64,000 nucleotides of DNA from Ideonella livida (lineage in GTDB: Bacteria > Pseudomonadota > Gammaproteobacteria > Burkholderiales > Burkholderiaceae_C), in NCBI RefSeq assembly GCF_010499455.1, contig NZ_JAAGOH010000002.1:248001-312000 (forward strand), given 5' to 3'. Below the pieces are notes generated by a model, which had not been told where the DNA came from, ran no database searches, and saw only the letters and a program-made list of their open reading frames with translations. This document shows, one piece after another, positions 1-7,460 of the stretch. How positions within the stretch are numbered: the first letter of the stretch is position 1; each line of letters begins with the position of its first letter. Both the position numbers and the translations under genes were made by a program.

Positions 1-2055
1 AAGAGCCAGGAGCTGTATGAAGCGCTGCAGCAGGTGCGCGAATCGGAGCGCCGGCTGCAGATGGCCCTGTGGGCCAGCGGAGAGGGCATCTGGGAATGGC
101 ACGCCGACACCCAGACCTTCGAGGTGAGCGGCCAGGATGTGCGCGGCTTGCCCAACGAGGGCATGCGCCTGGACACCGAGGCGCTGTTGCGGATGATGCA
201 GCCCGAAGACCGGGACACCACCACCCGGGTGTGGCAGCTGCACCTGAAAGGGCAATCCGAGGACATCGACGTCGCCTACCGGGTGGCCACCCCCGCTGGC
301 ATCCGCTGGCTGCGGGTGCGGGGACGGGCCCTGGAGCGCGATGCCCAGGGCCGGCCCTTGCGGGTGACCGGCACCATCAAGGACATCACCGGCCAGCGCG
401 ACGCCGAAAAGACCCTGCACATGCTGGCCCAGGCCTTCGCCTCCACCAGCGACGCCCTGGCCGTGGTGGACGACCGTTGGCAGGTGGTGGAGGGCAACCA
501 AGCCATGGCCCGGCTGCTGGGGCTGACCGGGCCGCCGGCACTGATCGGCCTGGCCCTGGACCAAGCCTTGGGGTTGGCCGCCCCGCCCGGACAGGCCTGG
601 CGCGGCGAACACCGCCTGAGCTGCGGCAACCGCGCGGAGCCCCTGCCGGTCGAGATCACCGTGACCTGGGTGGCGGCGGTGGGGGTGATGGGGCGCTGCG
701 GCGTGGTCTCCGTGCAAGACATCAGCGAGCGCCACGAGGCAGCCCGGCAGTTGGAGCGGCTGGCCCTGAGCGACAACCTCACCGGGCTGGGCAACCGGGT
801 GCTGCTGGAGCGCCAGCTGGCCGCGCGGCTGGCCGGGCCCGACCCCGCAGCCTTCGGCCTGATGTTCATGGACCTGGATGGCTTCAAGGCCGTCAACGAC
901 TCCCTGGGCCATCGCGCGGGCGACGAGCTGCTGCGCAGTGTGGCCGCACGCATCCTGCGCTGCCTGCCGCAGGCCCTGGTGGCCCGCTGGGGCGGCGACG
1001 AGTTTGTCATCGTGCTGCCACCGGACAGCGACGAGGCCAGCGTGCGCGAGGCCGCCCAGGTGCTCATCGCCGCCCTGGCCCAGCCGGTGGAGCTGGTCAA
1101 CGCCCAGGAGGTGCTGGTCAGCCCCTCCATCGGCGCGGTGCTCTGTCCGCAAGACGGCGAGGACACGCCCACCTTGCTGCGCAAGGCCGACACCGCGATG
1201 TACGCCGCCAAGGAACGCGGCAAGAACTGCCTGTGCCTGTATGAACCCGCGCTGGAGCAGGGCGCGCTGCGCCGCGTGCGGCTGCAGGGCCTGCTGCGGG
1301 TGGACGCGGAACGCAGCGCCTTCCAGTTTGTCGCCCAACCCAAGGTCGATGCCCAGGGCCGGCACACCGGCGCCGAACTGCTGATGCGCTGGCAGACGCG
1401 GGAATTCGGCGCAGTCTCGCCGGCGGAGTTCATCCCCATCGCCGAGCAGACCGGTGCCATCGAGCTGTTGGGGCGGCAGGCCCTGCACACCGCAGCGCGG
1501 CTGGCGCGCGACGTGGAGCGGCTGGACGGTCGCGTCAAGGTGGCCGTCAACCTCTCGCCGCGCCAGCTCCAGGGCTCCAGCTTCGAGCGCTTGGCCTTGC
1601 ACGCCTGCGACCGCTACGGCGTGCGCCCCGACCAGCTGGAGCTGGAGCTCACCGAGTCGGCCCTGGCCAGCGGCCTGGACGTGGTGCAACCGCTGCTGCG
1701 GCGCCTGCAGCGCCACGGCTTCGTGCTGGCCCTGGACGACTTCGGCACCGGCTACTCCTCGCTCTCGCACCTGTTGCACCTGCCCTTCAACAAGGTCAAG
1801 ATCGACCGGGCCTTCGTCAAGGACCTGGGCGCCAACGCCCGGGCGATGGCCGTGGTACGCGGCGCGCTGCAGATCTGCCAGGGCCTGGGCATGACCACGG
1901 TGGCCGAGGGCGTCGAGACCCAGGCCCAGTTCGAGCTGCTGCGCGGCCTGGGCATCCACGAGTTTCAGGGCTACCTCTTCTCGCGGCCCATCCCGCCGCA
2001 AGACTGGCTGGACCAGCTGGCCCAGGGCCGCGCCGGTCCGCCCGACACGGCTTGA
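1..2055 (+). CDS. PAS-GGDEF-EAL cyclic-di-GMP protein (5' end outside window)
   Basis: The frame is open from base 1, so the start lies upstream and this is a 3' partial gene. From the window edge the order is two PAS-like segments (about residues 20-120 and 125-230), a GGDEF domain with intact GGDEF at about residue 331, and an EAL domain to the end. The EAL signature reads ELL (E459), which keeps the metal-binding Glu. The other phosphodiesterase motifs (NLSPRQL, ELTES, DDFGTGYSS, KIDRAF, VAEGVET) are present. The stretch before GGDEF reads LPQALVARW, so the inhibitory I-site RxxD is missing. It is expected to make and/or break cyclic di-GMP at the membrane or in the cytoplasm. Which activity dominates cannot be told from sequence. 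Confidence 0.95.
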   Translation, partial: KSQELYEALQQVRESERRLQMALWASGEGIWEWHADTQTFEVSGQDVRGLPNEGMRLDTEALLRMMQPEDRDTTTRVWQLHLKGQSEDIDVAYRVATPAGIRWLRVRGRALERDAQGRPLRVTGTIKDITGQRDAEKTLHMLAQAFASTSDALAVVDDRWQVVEGNQAMARLLGLTGPPALIGLALDQALGLAAPPGQAWRGEHRLSCGNRAEPLPVEITVTWVAAVGVMGRCGVVSVQDISERHEAARQLERLALSDNLTGLGNRVLLERQLAARLAGPDPAAFGLMFMDLDGFKAVNDSLGHRAGDELLRSVAARILRCLPQALVARWGGDEFVIVLPPDSDEASVREAAQVLIAALAQPVELVNAQEVLVSPSIGAVLCPQDGEDTPTLLRKADTAMYAAKERGKNCLCLYEPALEQGALRRVRLQGLLRVDAERSAFQFVAQPKVDAQGRHTGAELLMRWQTREFGAVSPAEFIPIAEQTGAIELLGRQALHTAARLARDVERLDGRVKVAVNLSPRQLQGSSFERLALHACDRYGVRPDQLELELTESALASGLDVVQPLLRRLQRHGFVLALDDFGTGYSSLSHLLHLPFNKVKIDRAFVKDLGANARAMAVVRGALQICQGLGMTTVAEGVETQAQFELLRGLGIHEFQGYLFSRPIPPQDWLDQLAQGRAGPPDTA

Positions 2056-2201
2056 GCCATGTCCGCCGGCGCCGCGCCCCTGCGTGCTATCGTCTTCGCA
2101 GACGCCCGGCATGCAGGGCGCAGGGCGCGCCCGCACGCCGCTCCCCCCTCCGGCCACCCCGGTGGCCGGCCTGACGACCGCTTCCGACTCCGCCGACCCC
2201 C

Positions 2202-2984
2202 ATGAGCTACAACATCGATCTGTCGGGCCGCGTGGCCCTTGTCACCGGCGCCTCCAGTGGCTTGGGCGCCCAGTTCGCCCGCACCCTCTCCCACGCCGGC
2301 GCCGCCGTCGTCCTGGCGGGTCGGCGGGTAGACCGCCTCAAAGACCTGCGCGCCGAAATCGAAGGCGCCGGGGGCGATGCGCATGTCGTGGAGCTGGACG
2401 TGACCGACGTCGACAGCATCAAGTCGGCCGTGGCCCATGCCGAGACCGAAGTCGGCACCCTGGACATCCTGGTCAACAACTCCGGCGTGAGCACCACCCA
2501 GAAGCTGACCGAGGTCACACCGGAAGACTACGACTTCATCATGGACACCAACACCCGGGGCGCCTTCTTCGTGGCGCAAGAGGTGGCCAAGCGCATGATC
2601 GCCCGCTCCCGCGGCGCCGCCCCGGGCACCTTCACCGGCGGGCGCATCGTCAACATCGCCTCCATGGCCGGACTGCGGGTGCTCAGCCAGATCGGCGTCT
2701 ACGCCATGAGCAAGGCCGCCGTCGTGCACATGACCCGTGCCATGGCGCTGGAGTGGGGCCGCCACGGCATCAACGTCAACGCCATCTGCCCCGGCTACAT
2801 CGACACCGAGATCAACCACCACCACTGGCAGACCGAGGCCGGCCAGAAGCTGGTGCAGATGCTGCCGCGCAAGCGCGTGGGCCACCCGCAGGACCTGGAC
2901 GCGGCGCTGATGATGCTCTGCGCCAACGAAAGCCATTTCATCAACGGTGCGGTCATCCAGGCCGACGACGGCTTCGGGGTCTGA
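2202..2984 (+). CDS. SDR-family NAD(P)-dependent oxidoreductase
   Basis: A 260-residue classical short-chain dehydrogenase. The Rossmann glycine motif TGASSGLG is at 15-22. An NNSG variant of the usual NNAG is at 92-95. The catalytic triad is Ser154 (in NIASMAG), Tyr167 and Lys171 (YAMSK). It reduces or oxidises a carbonyl/hydroxyl pair with NAD(P)H. The substrate is unknown; similarity in style is to 3-oxoacyl-(ACP/CoA) reductases. No Shine-Dalgarno sequence is visible before the ATG. The stop is 4 nt before the yceH-like start, so the two are probably co-transcribed. Confidence 0.9.
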   Translation: MSYNIDLSGRVALVTGASSGLGAQFARTLSHAGAAVVLAGRRVDRLKDLRAEIEGAGGDAHVVELDVTDVDSIKSAVAHAETEVGTLDILVNNSGVSTTQKLTEVTPEDYDFIMDTNTRGAFFVAQEVAKRMIARSRGAAPGTFTGGRIVNIASMAGLRVLSQIGVYAMSKAAVVHMTRAMALEWGRHGINVNAICPGYIDTEINHHHWQTEAGQKLVQMLPRKRVGHPQDLDAALMMLCANESHFINGAVIQADDGFGV

Positions 2985-2988
2985 GCCC

Positions 2989-3645
2989 ATGGGTGCCGAC
3001 CTGACCCTCACCCCCCTGGAAGCCCGGGTGCTGGGCGTGCTGGTGGAAAAGCAGCACACCGTGCCCGACACCTACCCGCTCTCGCTCAACGCGCTGGTGG
3101 CGGGCTGCAACCAGAAGACGGCCCGCGCCCCGGTAATGGAGGCCGCCGAGTCCGACGTGCTGGTGGCGGTGGACAGCCTGAAGGCCCACCACCTGGTCAA
3201 CACCGTCAGCGGCACCCGCGTGGCCCGCTTTGACCACAACATGGCCCGGGTGCTGGGCGTGCCCAGCCAGTCCGTCGCCCTGCTGGCCACGCTGATGCTG
3301 CGCGGCCCGCAGACGGCGGCCGAGTTGCGCCTGAACACCGAGCGGCTGCACCGCTTTGCGGACATCTCCTCGGTCGAGGCCTTCCTGGACGAACTGAGCG
3401 AGAAGACACCCGCCCGCGTGGTCAAGCTGCCGCGCGGCCCCGGTGAGCGCGAGGCCCGCTGGGCCCACTTGCTGTGCGGCGAGCCGCAGTTGCCTGCCGC
3501 CAGCATGGCCACCGGCACAGACGCCGGCACGGTGGCGGCCGGTGAGCTGGCCAGCCTGCGCACCGAGGTGGCACGCCTGTCGGCCGAGGTGGGCGAGCTC
3601 AAGGCCGCGCTGGCCGAGGTCAAGCGCGAACTGGGCCTGGCCTGA
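2989..3645 (+). CDS. YceH-family (DUF480) protein
   Basis: A 218-residue protein starting MGADLTLTPLEARVLGVLVEKQ, the conserved opening of the YceH/DUF480 family. It has two winged-helix-like repeats (about 5-80 and 90-165) and a C-terminal leucine-heptad coiled coil (about 185-215, TEVARLSAEVGELKAAL). Molecular function is unproven in the family. I chose the ATG at 2989 because homology begins there; the frame continues upstream into the SDR gene but that part is only its shadow. It sits between the SDR gene and a thioesterase in a tight run. Confidence 0.9.
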   Translation: MGADLTLTPLEARVLGVLVEKQHTVPDTYPLSLNALVAGCNQKTARAPVMEAAESDVLVAVDSLKAHHLVNTVSGTRVARFDHNMARVLGVPSQSVALLATLMLRGPQTAAELRLNTERLHRFADISSVEAFLDELSEKTPARVVKLPRGPGEREARWAHLLCGEPQLPAASMATGTDAGTVAAGELASLRTEVARLSAEVGELKAALAEVKRELGLA

Positions 3646-3661
3646 ACCGGAGCCCACCGCC

Positions 3662-4081
3662 ATGCGCTTCACCCTGCCCGACGACAAGAAGCTGACCCAC
3701 GAGATGATCATCCCCATCCGCTGGGGTGACATGGACATGATGGGCCATGTGAACAACGCGGTGTACTTCCGCTACCTGGAGACGATCCGGGTGGAGTGGC
3801 TGCACCGCATCGGCGCCGAGCCCAACCCGGGCGGCCAGGGGCCGGTGATCATCAACGCCTTCTGCAACTTCCTGCGGCAGCTGGAGTACCCGGGCGATGT
3901 GCTGGCGCGGCACTATGTGGCCAACCCCGGCCGCAGCAGCTTTGACACCTTCATCACCCTGGAGCGCACCGACATGCCGGGTGTGATCCATGCCGAGGGC
4001 GGCGCCACCACGGTGTGGGTGGACTTTCCCAGCGGCAAGTCCACGCCCATGCCCGACTGGGTGCGCCAACTCGTCGGCTGA
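3662..4081 (+). CDS. Acyl-CoA thioesterase, hotdog fold (YbgC/4-HBT type)
   Basis: A 139-residue protein with the 4-hydroxybenzoyl-CoA thioesterase core RWGDMDMMGHVNNAVYFRYLE near the N terminus; the Asp in this motif is the family's catalytic residue. It should hydrolyse an acyl-CoA in the cytoplasm; the acyl chain cannot be predicted. The start at 3662 follows GGAG (in ccggagcccaccgcc) and is 16 nt after the yceH stop. It ends convergently with the PAS-LuxR gene, with a long hairpin between the two stops. Confidence 0.88.
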   Translation: MRFTLPDDKKLTHEMIIPIRWGDMDMMGHVNNAVYFRYLETIRVEWLHRIGAEPNPGGQGPVIINAFCNFLRQLEYPGDVLARHYVANPGRSSFDTFITLERTDMPGVIHAEGGATTVWVDFPSGKSTPMPDWVRQLVG

Positions 4082-4096
4082 GGGTCGGCCGGCTTG

Positions 4097-4131
4097 ACGC
4101 CGCCTCTGCGCGCCGCTTGGCGCGGCGGCGT
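4097..4131. terminator. Bidirectional hairpin between convergent genes
   Basis: ACGCCGC (4097-4103) pairs with GCGGCGT (4125-4131), and inside it CGCGCC (4109-4114) pairs with GGCGCG (4119-4124) across a GCTT loop with a small bulge. It fills the space between the thioesterase stop and the PAS-LuxR stop. There is no long U-tract, so termination is inferred from position and structure. Confidence 0.5.
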
Positions 4132-4677
4132 TCAGCCCTGCAGCAGCCGGTGCACCAGATCGGGCGTGGTGTGCGCGCCCACCTTGCGCATCAGGCGGGC
4201 CCGGTACACGTCCACCGTGCGGGGGCTGATGCCCAGCTTGCGGCCGATCACCTTGCTGGTGTCGCCTTCCACCAGCAGCGCGGCGATCTCGCGCTCCCGG
4301 GCCGTGAACTCCACCTTCAGCACCCGCCGGGCTGAGAGGTCCTCAAAGCTCCAGATGCCGGCCGCGTGGGGATCGTCGGCCTGCAGGGCCCGGCCAGAGA
4401 CGTGGCACCAGAACAGCTCGCCGTTCATGCGCTTCATGACCCGGTCATCGGCATAGCGGCCGTCCTCCCCCAGCGCGGCCACGATGCGCTCGCCGGTGCG
4501 CTGGTATTCATCGGCACTCGGATACATCACCTCAAAGGACTGGCCGATCAGTTCGTCGCGATGGGCGCGGAACATGGCCAACACCTGCTGGTTGCAGTCC
4601 ACCACCAGCCGGTGGCGCGAGAGCACCAGGCCGATGGGCGCCAGGTCAAAGGCAGTGCGGTAATCCAGGTCGGGCAT
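4132..4677 (-). CDS. PAS domain / LuxR-type HTH transcriptional regulator
   Basis: A 181-residue protein when started at MPDLDYRTAFDLAPIGL (4677). The N-terminal PAS fold (about 1-105) includes the start GLVLSRHRLVVDCNQQVLAMF and a PAC-like end. The C-terminal GerE/LuxR helix-turn-helix (about 115-178) contains FTAREREIAALLVEGDTSKVIGR and the recognition helix SPRTVDVYRARLMRK. There is no receiver domain, so it probably senses a small ligand or redox state through PAS. It is divergent from scoAB with 136 bp between, and that gap carries three TACGTA boxes. Control of scoAB and of itself is the natural inference. An upstream ATG at 4701 is possible. Confidence 0.88.
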   Translation of the reverse strand: MPDLDYRTAFDLAPIGLVLSRHRLVVDCNQQVLAMFRAHRDELIGQSFEVMYPSADEYQRTGERIVAALGEDGRYADDRVMKRMNGELFWCHVSGRALQADDPHAAGIWSFEDLSARRVLKVEFTAREREIAALLVEGDTSKVIGRKLGISPRTVDVYRARLMRKVGAHTTPDLVHRLLQG

Positions 4678-4741
4678 GGGGACTGCCGGCCCTGCCCGCA
4701 CCCGCCTTGCGGGGCCCGGGGGACCGGTCCTTAGTCAAATC

Positions 4742-4772
4742 TACGTACTGACTACGTAATGTGTTACGTAGT
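4742..4772. promoter_or_regulatory. Triple TACGTA operator between PAS-LuxR gene and scoA
   Basis: TACGTA occurs at 4742-4747, 4753-4758 and 4765-4770, steps of 11 and 12 bp, about one helical turn each. The last two lie in a perfect inverted repeat, ACTACGTAA-TGTG-TTACGTAGT (4751-4772). This is an AT-rich patch in 70% G+C DNA, 41 bp upstream of the scoA start. It is a strong candidate binding site for the divergent LuxR-type regulator. Confidence 0.7.
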
Positions 4773-4813
4773 ACGCTGCACGCCTATCCGAACAAGCCCT
4801 GAAGGCGATCCGA

Positions 4814-5515
4814 ATGAACAAGGTTTACCCGAGCGCCGCCGCGGCGCTGGAAGGCATCGTGCGCGACGGCCAGCTGATGGCGGTGGGCGGCTTTGGCCTG
4901 TGCGGCATCCCCGAGGCCCTGATCGAGGCGCTGCGCGACAGCGGCGTCAAGGACCTGACGGTGATCTCGAACAACGCCGGCGTCGACGACTTCGGCCTGG
5001 GCAAGCTGCTCACCACCCGCCAGATCAAGAAAATGATCTCCAGCTACGTGGGCGAGAACAAGGAGTTCGAGCGCCAGTACCTGAGCGGTGAGCTGGAACT
5101 GGAATTCACCCCCCAGGGCACCCTGGCCGAGAAGCTGCGCGCCGGTGGTGCCGGCATCCCCGCCTTCTTCACCAAGACCGGCGTGGGCACCCTGGTGGCC
5201 GAAGGCAAGGAAACCCGCGAGTTCGACGGCGAGGTCTACCTGATGGAGCGCGCCCTCAACCCCGAGGTGGCGCTGGTCAAGGCCGATGTGGCCGACATGT
5301 CCGGCAACCTGCGCTTCAACAAGACCGCGCGCAACTTCAACCCGGCCGCGGCCATGGCCGGCAAGATCTGCGTGGTCGAAGTCGAGCGCCTGGTGCCCAC
5401 CGGCACCATCGAGCCCGATGACGTGCACCTGCCCGGCATCTATGTGCACCGGATCGTGGTCAATGCCACGCCCGAGAAGCGCATCGAAAAGCGCACCACC
5501 CGCGACCGCAAGTAA
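4814..5515 (+). CDS. scoA: Succinyl-CoA:3-ketoacid CoA-transferase subunit A
   Basis: A 233-residue alpha subunit of the family I CoA-transferases. It carries the CoA-binding signature [10 protein letters not shown] at 25-34 and the conserved ISNNAG segment. With ScoB it moves CoA from succinyl-CoA to acetoacetate or a similar 3-keto acid, allowing growth on ketone bodies and poly-hydroxyalkanoate breakdown products. The ATG follows GAAGG. ScoB starts 14 nt downstream after AGGAGA, so the two form an operon. Control is likely through the TACGTA operator and the divergent PAS-LuxR protein. Confidence 0.95.
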   Translation: MNKVYPSAAAALEGIVRDGQLMAVGGFGLCGIPEALIEALRDSGVKDLTVISNNAGVDDFGLGKLLTTRQIKKMISSYVGENKEFERQYLSGELELEFTPQGTLAEKLRAGGAGIPAFFTKTGVGTLVAEGKETREFDGEVYLMERALNPEVALVKADVADMSGNLRFNKTARNFNPAAAMAGKICVVEVERLVPTGTIEPDDVHLPGIYVHRIVVNATPEKRIEKRTTRDRK

Positions 5516-5529
5516 TCAGGAGACCCTTC

Positions 5530-6168
5530 ATGGCCTGGACCCAAGACCAGATGGCCGCCCGCGCGGCGCAGGAACTGCAGGACGGCTTCTACGTCAACCT
5601 CGGCATCGGCATCCCCACCCTGGTGGCCAACCACGTGCCCGACCACATCGAGGTGTGGCTGCAGAGCGAGAACGGCATGCTCGGCATCGGCCCCTTCCCC
5701 TATGAGGACGAGGTGGACCCCGACCTCATCAACGCCGGCAAGCAGACCGTCACCACGATGAAGGGCTCGTCGATCTTCGGCAGCCACGACAGCTTCGCCA
5801 TGATCCGCGGCGGCAAGATCAACCTGTCCATCCTCGGTGCCATGCAGGTCACCGGCCAGGGCGACCTGGCCAACTGGATGATCCCCGGCAAGATGGTCAA
5901 GGGCATGGGCGGTGCCATGGACCTGGTGGCCGGCGTCAAGCGCGTGATCGTGCTGATGGAGCACGTGGCCAAGAAGAAGGACGGCACCACCGACCTGAAG
6001 ATCCTGCCGCAGTGCACCCTGCCGCTGACCGGCGTGGGCGTGGTCGACCGCATCATCACCGACCTGGGCGTGATGGACGTCACCCCCGAAGGCCTGAAGC
6101 TGGTGGAGCTGGCCCCCGGCGTGAGCCGCGAGGAGATCCAGGGCAAGACCGGCGTGCCGTTGCTCTGA
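5530..6168 (+). CDS. scoB: Succinyl-CoA:3-ketoacid CoA-transferase subunit B
   Basis: A 212-residue beta subunit. It holds the active-site motif SENGMLG with Glu47, the residue that forms the glutamyl-CoA thioester in this family, and the GIGIPT motif near residue 25. Length and motifs are typical. It is translated from a clear AGGAGA site directly after scoA. A G+C-rich hairpin followed by T residues lies about 25 bp past the stop. Confidence 0.95.
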   Translation: MAWTQDQMAARAAQELQDGFYVNLGIGIPTLVANHVPDHIEVWLQSENGMLGIGPFPYEDEVDPDLINAGKQTVTTMKGSSIFGSHDSFAMIRGGKINLSILGAMQVTGQGDLANWMIPGKMVKGMGGAMDLVAGVKRVIVLMEHVAKKKDGTTDLKILPQCTLPLTGVGVVDRIITDLGVMDVTPEGLKLVELAPGVSREEIQGKTGVPLL

Positions 6169-6191
6169 AGCGCCTTCACCGCGCTTGACCC

Positions 6192-6232
6192 CCGGGCCCC
6201 GGCTGGCGACAGTGCGGGGCCCGGTCGTTTTC
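6192..6232 (+). terminator. Intrinsic terminator of scoAB
   Basis: A perfect 9-bp stem, CCGGGCCCC (6192-6200) with GGGGCCCGG (6216-6224), has a 15-nt loop and is followed by TCGTTTT. It lies 24 nt after the scoB stop. Confidence 0.7.
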
Positions 6233-6311
6233 CGGGGCCAGCCGGGCGGCGCTGCGCCCGCAGGCCACCCCTTTCCCCCCTGCCCGCCCACCACCACCTG
6301 CGCGCCTGCCC

Positions 6312-7415
6312 ATGCCACTGCCCCCTGCCGACGCCCGCCCCCCGCTCAAAGACGACCTGCTGGGCGAAGCCCAGCGCCGGCAGGTGGTGCAGGTGCTGGC
6401 CGCAGCCGGCCTGCCCGCCGCTGCCCTGGAGGCCGACACCGCGCCCGGTTGGGCGGCGCTGGCGCTGATGGCACGGCTGGCGCGCCTGGGCCAGGCCATC
6501 TGCGACCACGGCCCGGCCGACTTCCGGGCGCTGGTGGACCTGGCCGAGGCGGTGGCACCGGCCTTGCCCGCCGGCTTTGCGCCTCTGGCACTGTGCGACG
6601 CGGTCAGCCGCCGCGGCCACCCCGACGATGCCCAGACCCTGGCCGCCCTCGCCCGCCTGACCCGCTTCGGCACAGCCGAGTTCGCGGTGCGGCCCCTGCT
6701 GGCGCGGGACCCGGCGCGGGTGCTGCACCAGGCTCGGGTGTGGGCCAGCGACCCTGATGCCCATGTGCGCCGGCTGGCCAGCGAAGGCACCCGCCCACGC
6801 TTGCCCTGGGGCCAGCGGCTGGACGCCCTGGCCCGGGACCCCAGCGGTCAGCGGCCCATCCTCCGCGCCCTGTGGGCCGATCCCAGCGAGGACGTCCGGC
6901 GTTCGGTGGCCAACCACCTCAACGACATCGCCAAGGTCCACCCCGCGTGGGTGCTGGAGCAACTGGCCACCTGGCCCTGCACCACGCCCGCCGCGCGGGC
7001 CACCCTGCGCCACGCCCTGCGCGGCCTGATCAAGCAAGGGCACCCGGGCGCCCTGGCCCTGGTGGGCGCCGGCCAGGCCGCGCAGGTGACCGTCAGCGGC
7101 TGGCAGGTCAGCCCGACGCCGTTGCACCTGGGTGAGGCCGCCCTGCTGCAGGTCACGCTCACCGGCCTGGGGCCCGGCACCCAGACCCTGGAGGTCGACT
7201 ACGGCGTGCATTTCGTCAAGCACGACGGCAGCGCCCGTCGCAAAGTCTTCAAGTGGCGCGCGCTGTCCCTGGCGCCGGGGCAGTCTTTGGAGTTGCATCG
7301 TCGCCACCGCGTCGCCGACTTCACCACCCGACGCCACCATGCCGGTCGACATACGGTGGACCTGATCGTCAACGGGCAGACCCTGGCCCAGGGACACTTC
7401 GACCTGGTGTGCTGA
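6312..7415 (+). CDS. DNA alkylation repair protein, AlkC-like (HEAT repeats plus Ig-like tail)
   Basis: A 367-residue protein. Residues about 20-260 are alpha-helical HEAT-like repeats with the family block VRRLASEGTRPRLPWGQRL and DVRRSVANHLNDI. Residues about 265-367 are beta-rich and look like the immunoglobulin-like domain of AlkC enzymes. The family removes alkylated purines (3-methyladenine type lesions) by glycosylase chemistry without base flipping. No other ada/alk gene is nearby. Assignment to AlkC rather than AlkD rests on the C-terminal beta domain. Confidence 0.8.
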   Translation: MPLPPADARPPLKDDLLGEAQRRQVVQVLAAAGLPAAALEADTAPGWAALALMARLARLGQAICDHGPADFRALVDLAEAVAPALPAGFAPLALCDAVSRRGHPDDAQTLAALARLTRFGTAEFAVRPLLARDPARVLHQARVWASDPDAHVRRLASEGTRPRLPWGQRLDALARDPSGQRPILRALWADPSEDVRRSVANHLNDIAKVHPAWVLEQLATWPCTTPAARATLRHALRGLIKQGHPGALALVGAGQAAQVTVSGWQVSPTPLHLGEAALLQVTLTGLGPGTQTLEVDYGVHFVKHDGSARRKVFKWRALSLAPGQSLELHRRHRVADFTTRRHHAGRHTVDLIVNGQTLAQGHFDLVC

Positions 7416-7460
7416 GGGCACCCACCCGCCGTCCATACGCCGCCCACGAGCTCCGCCGCC

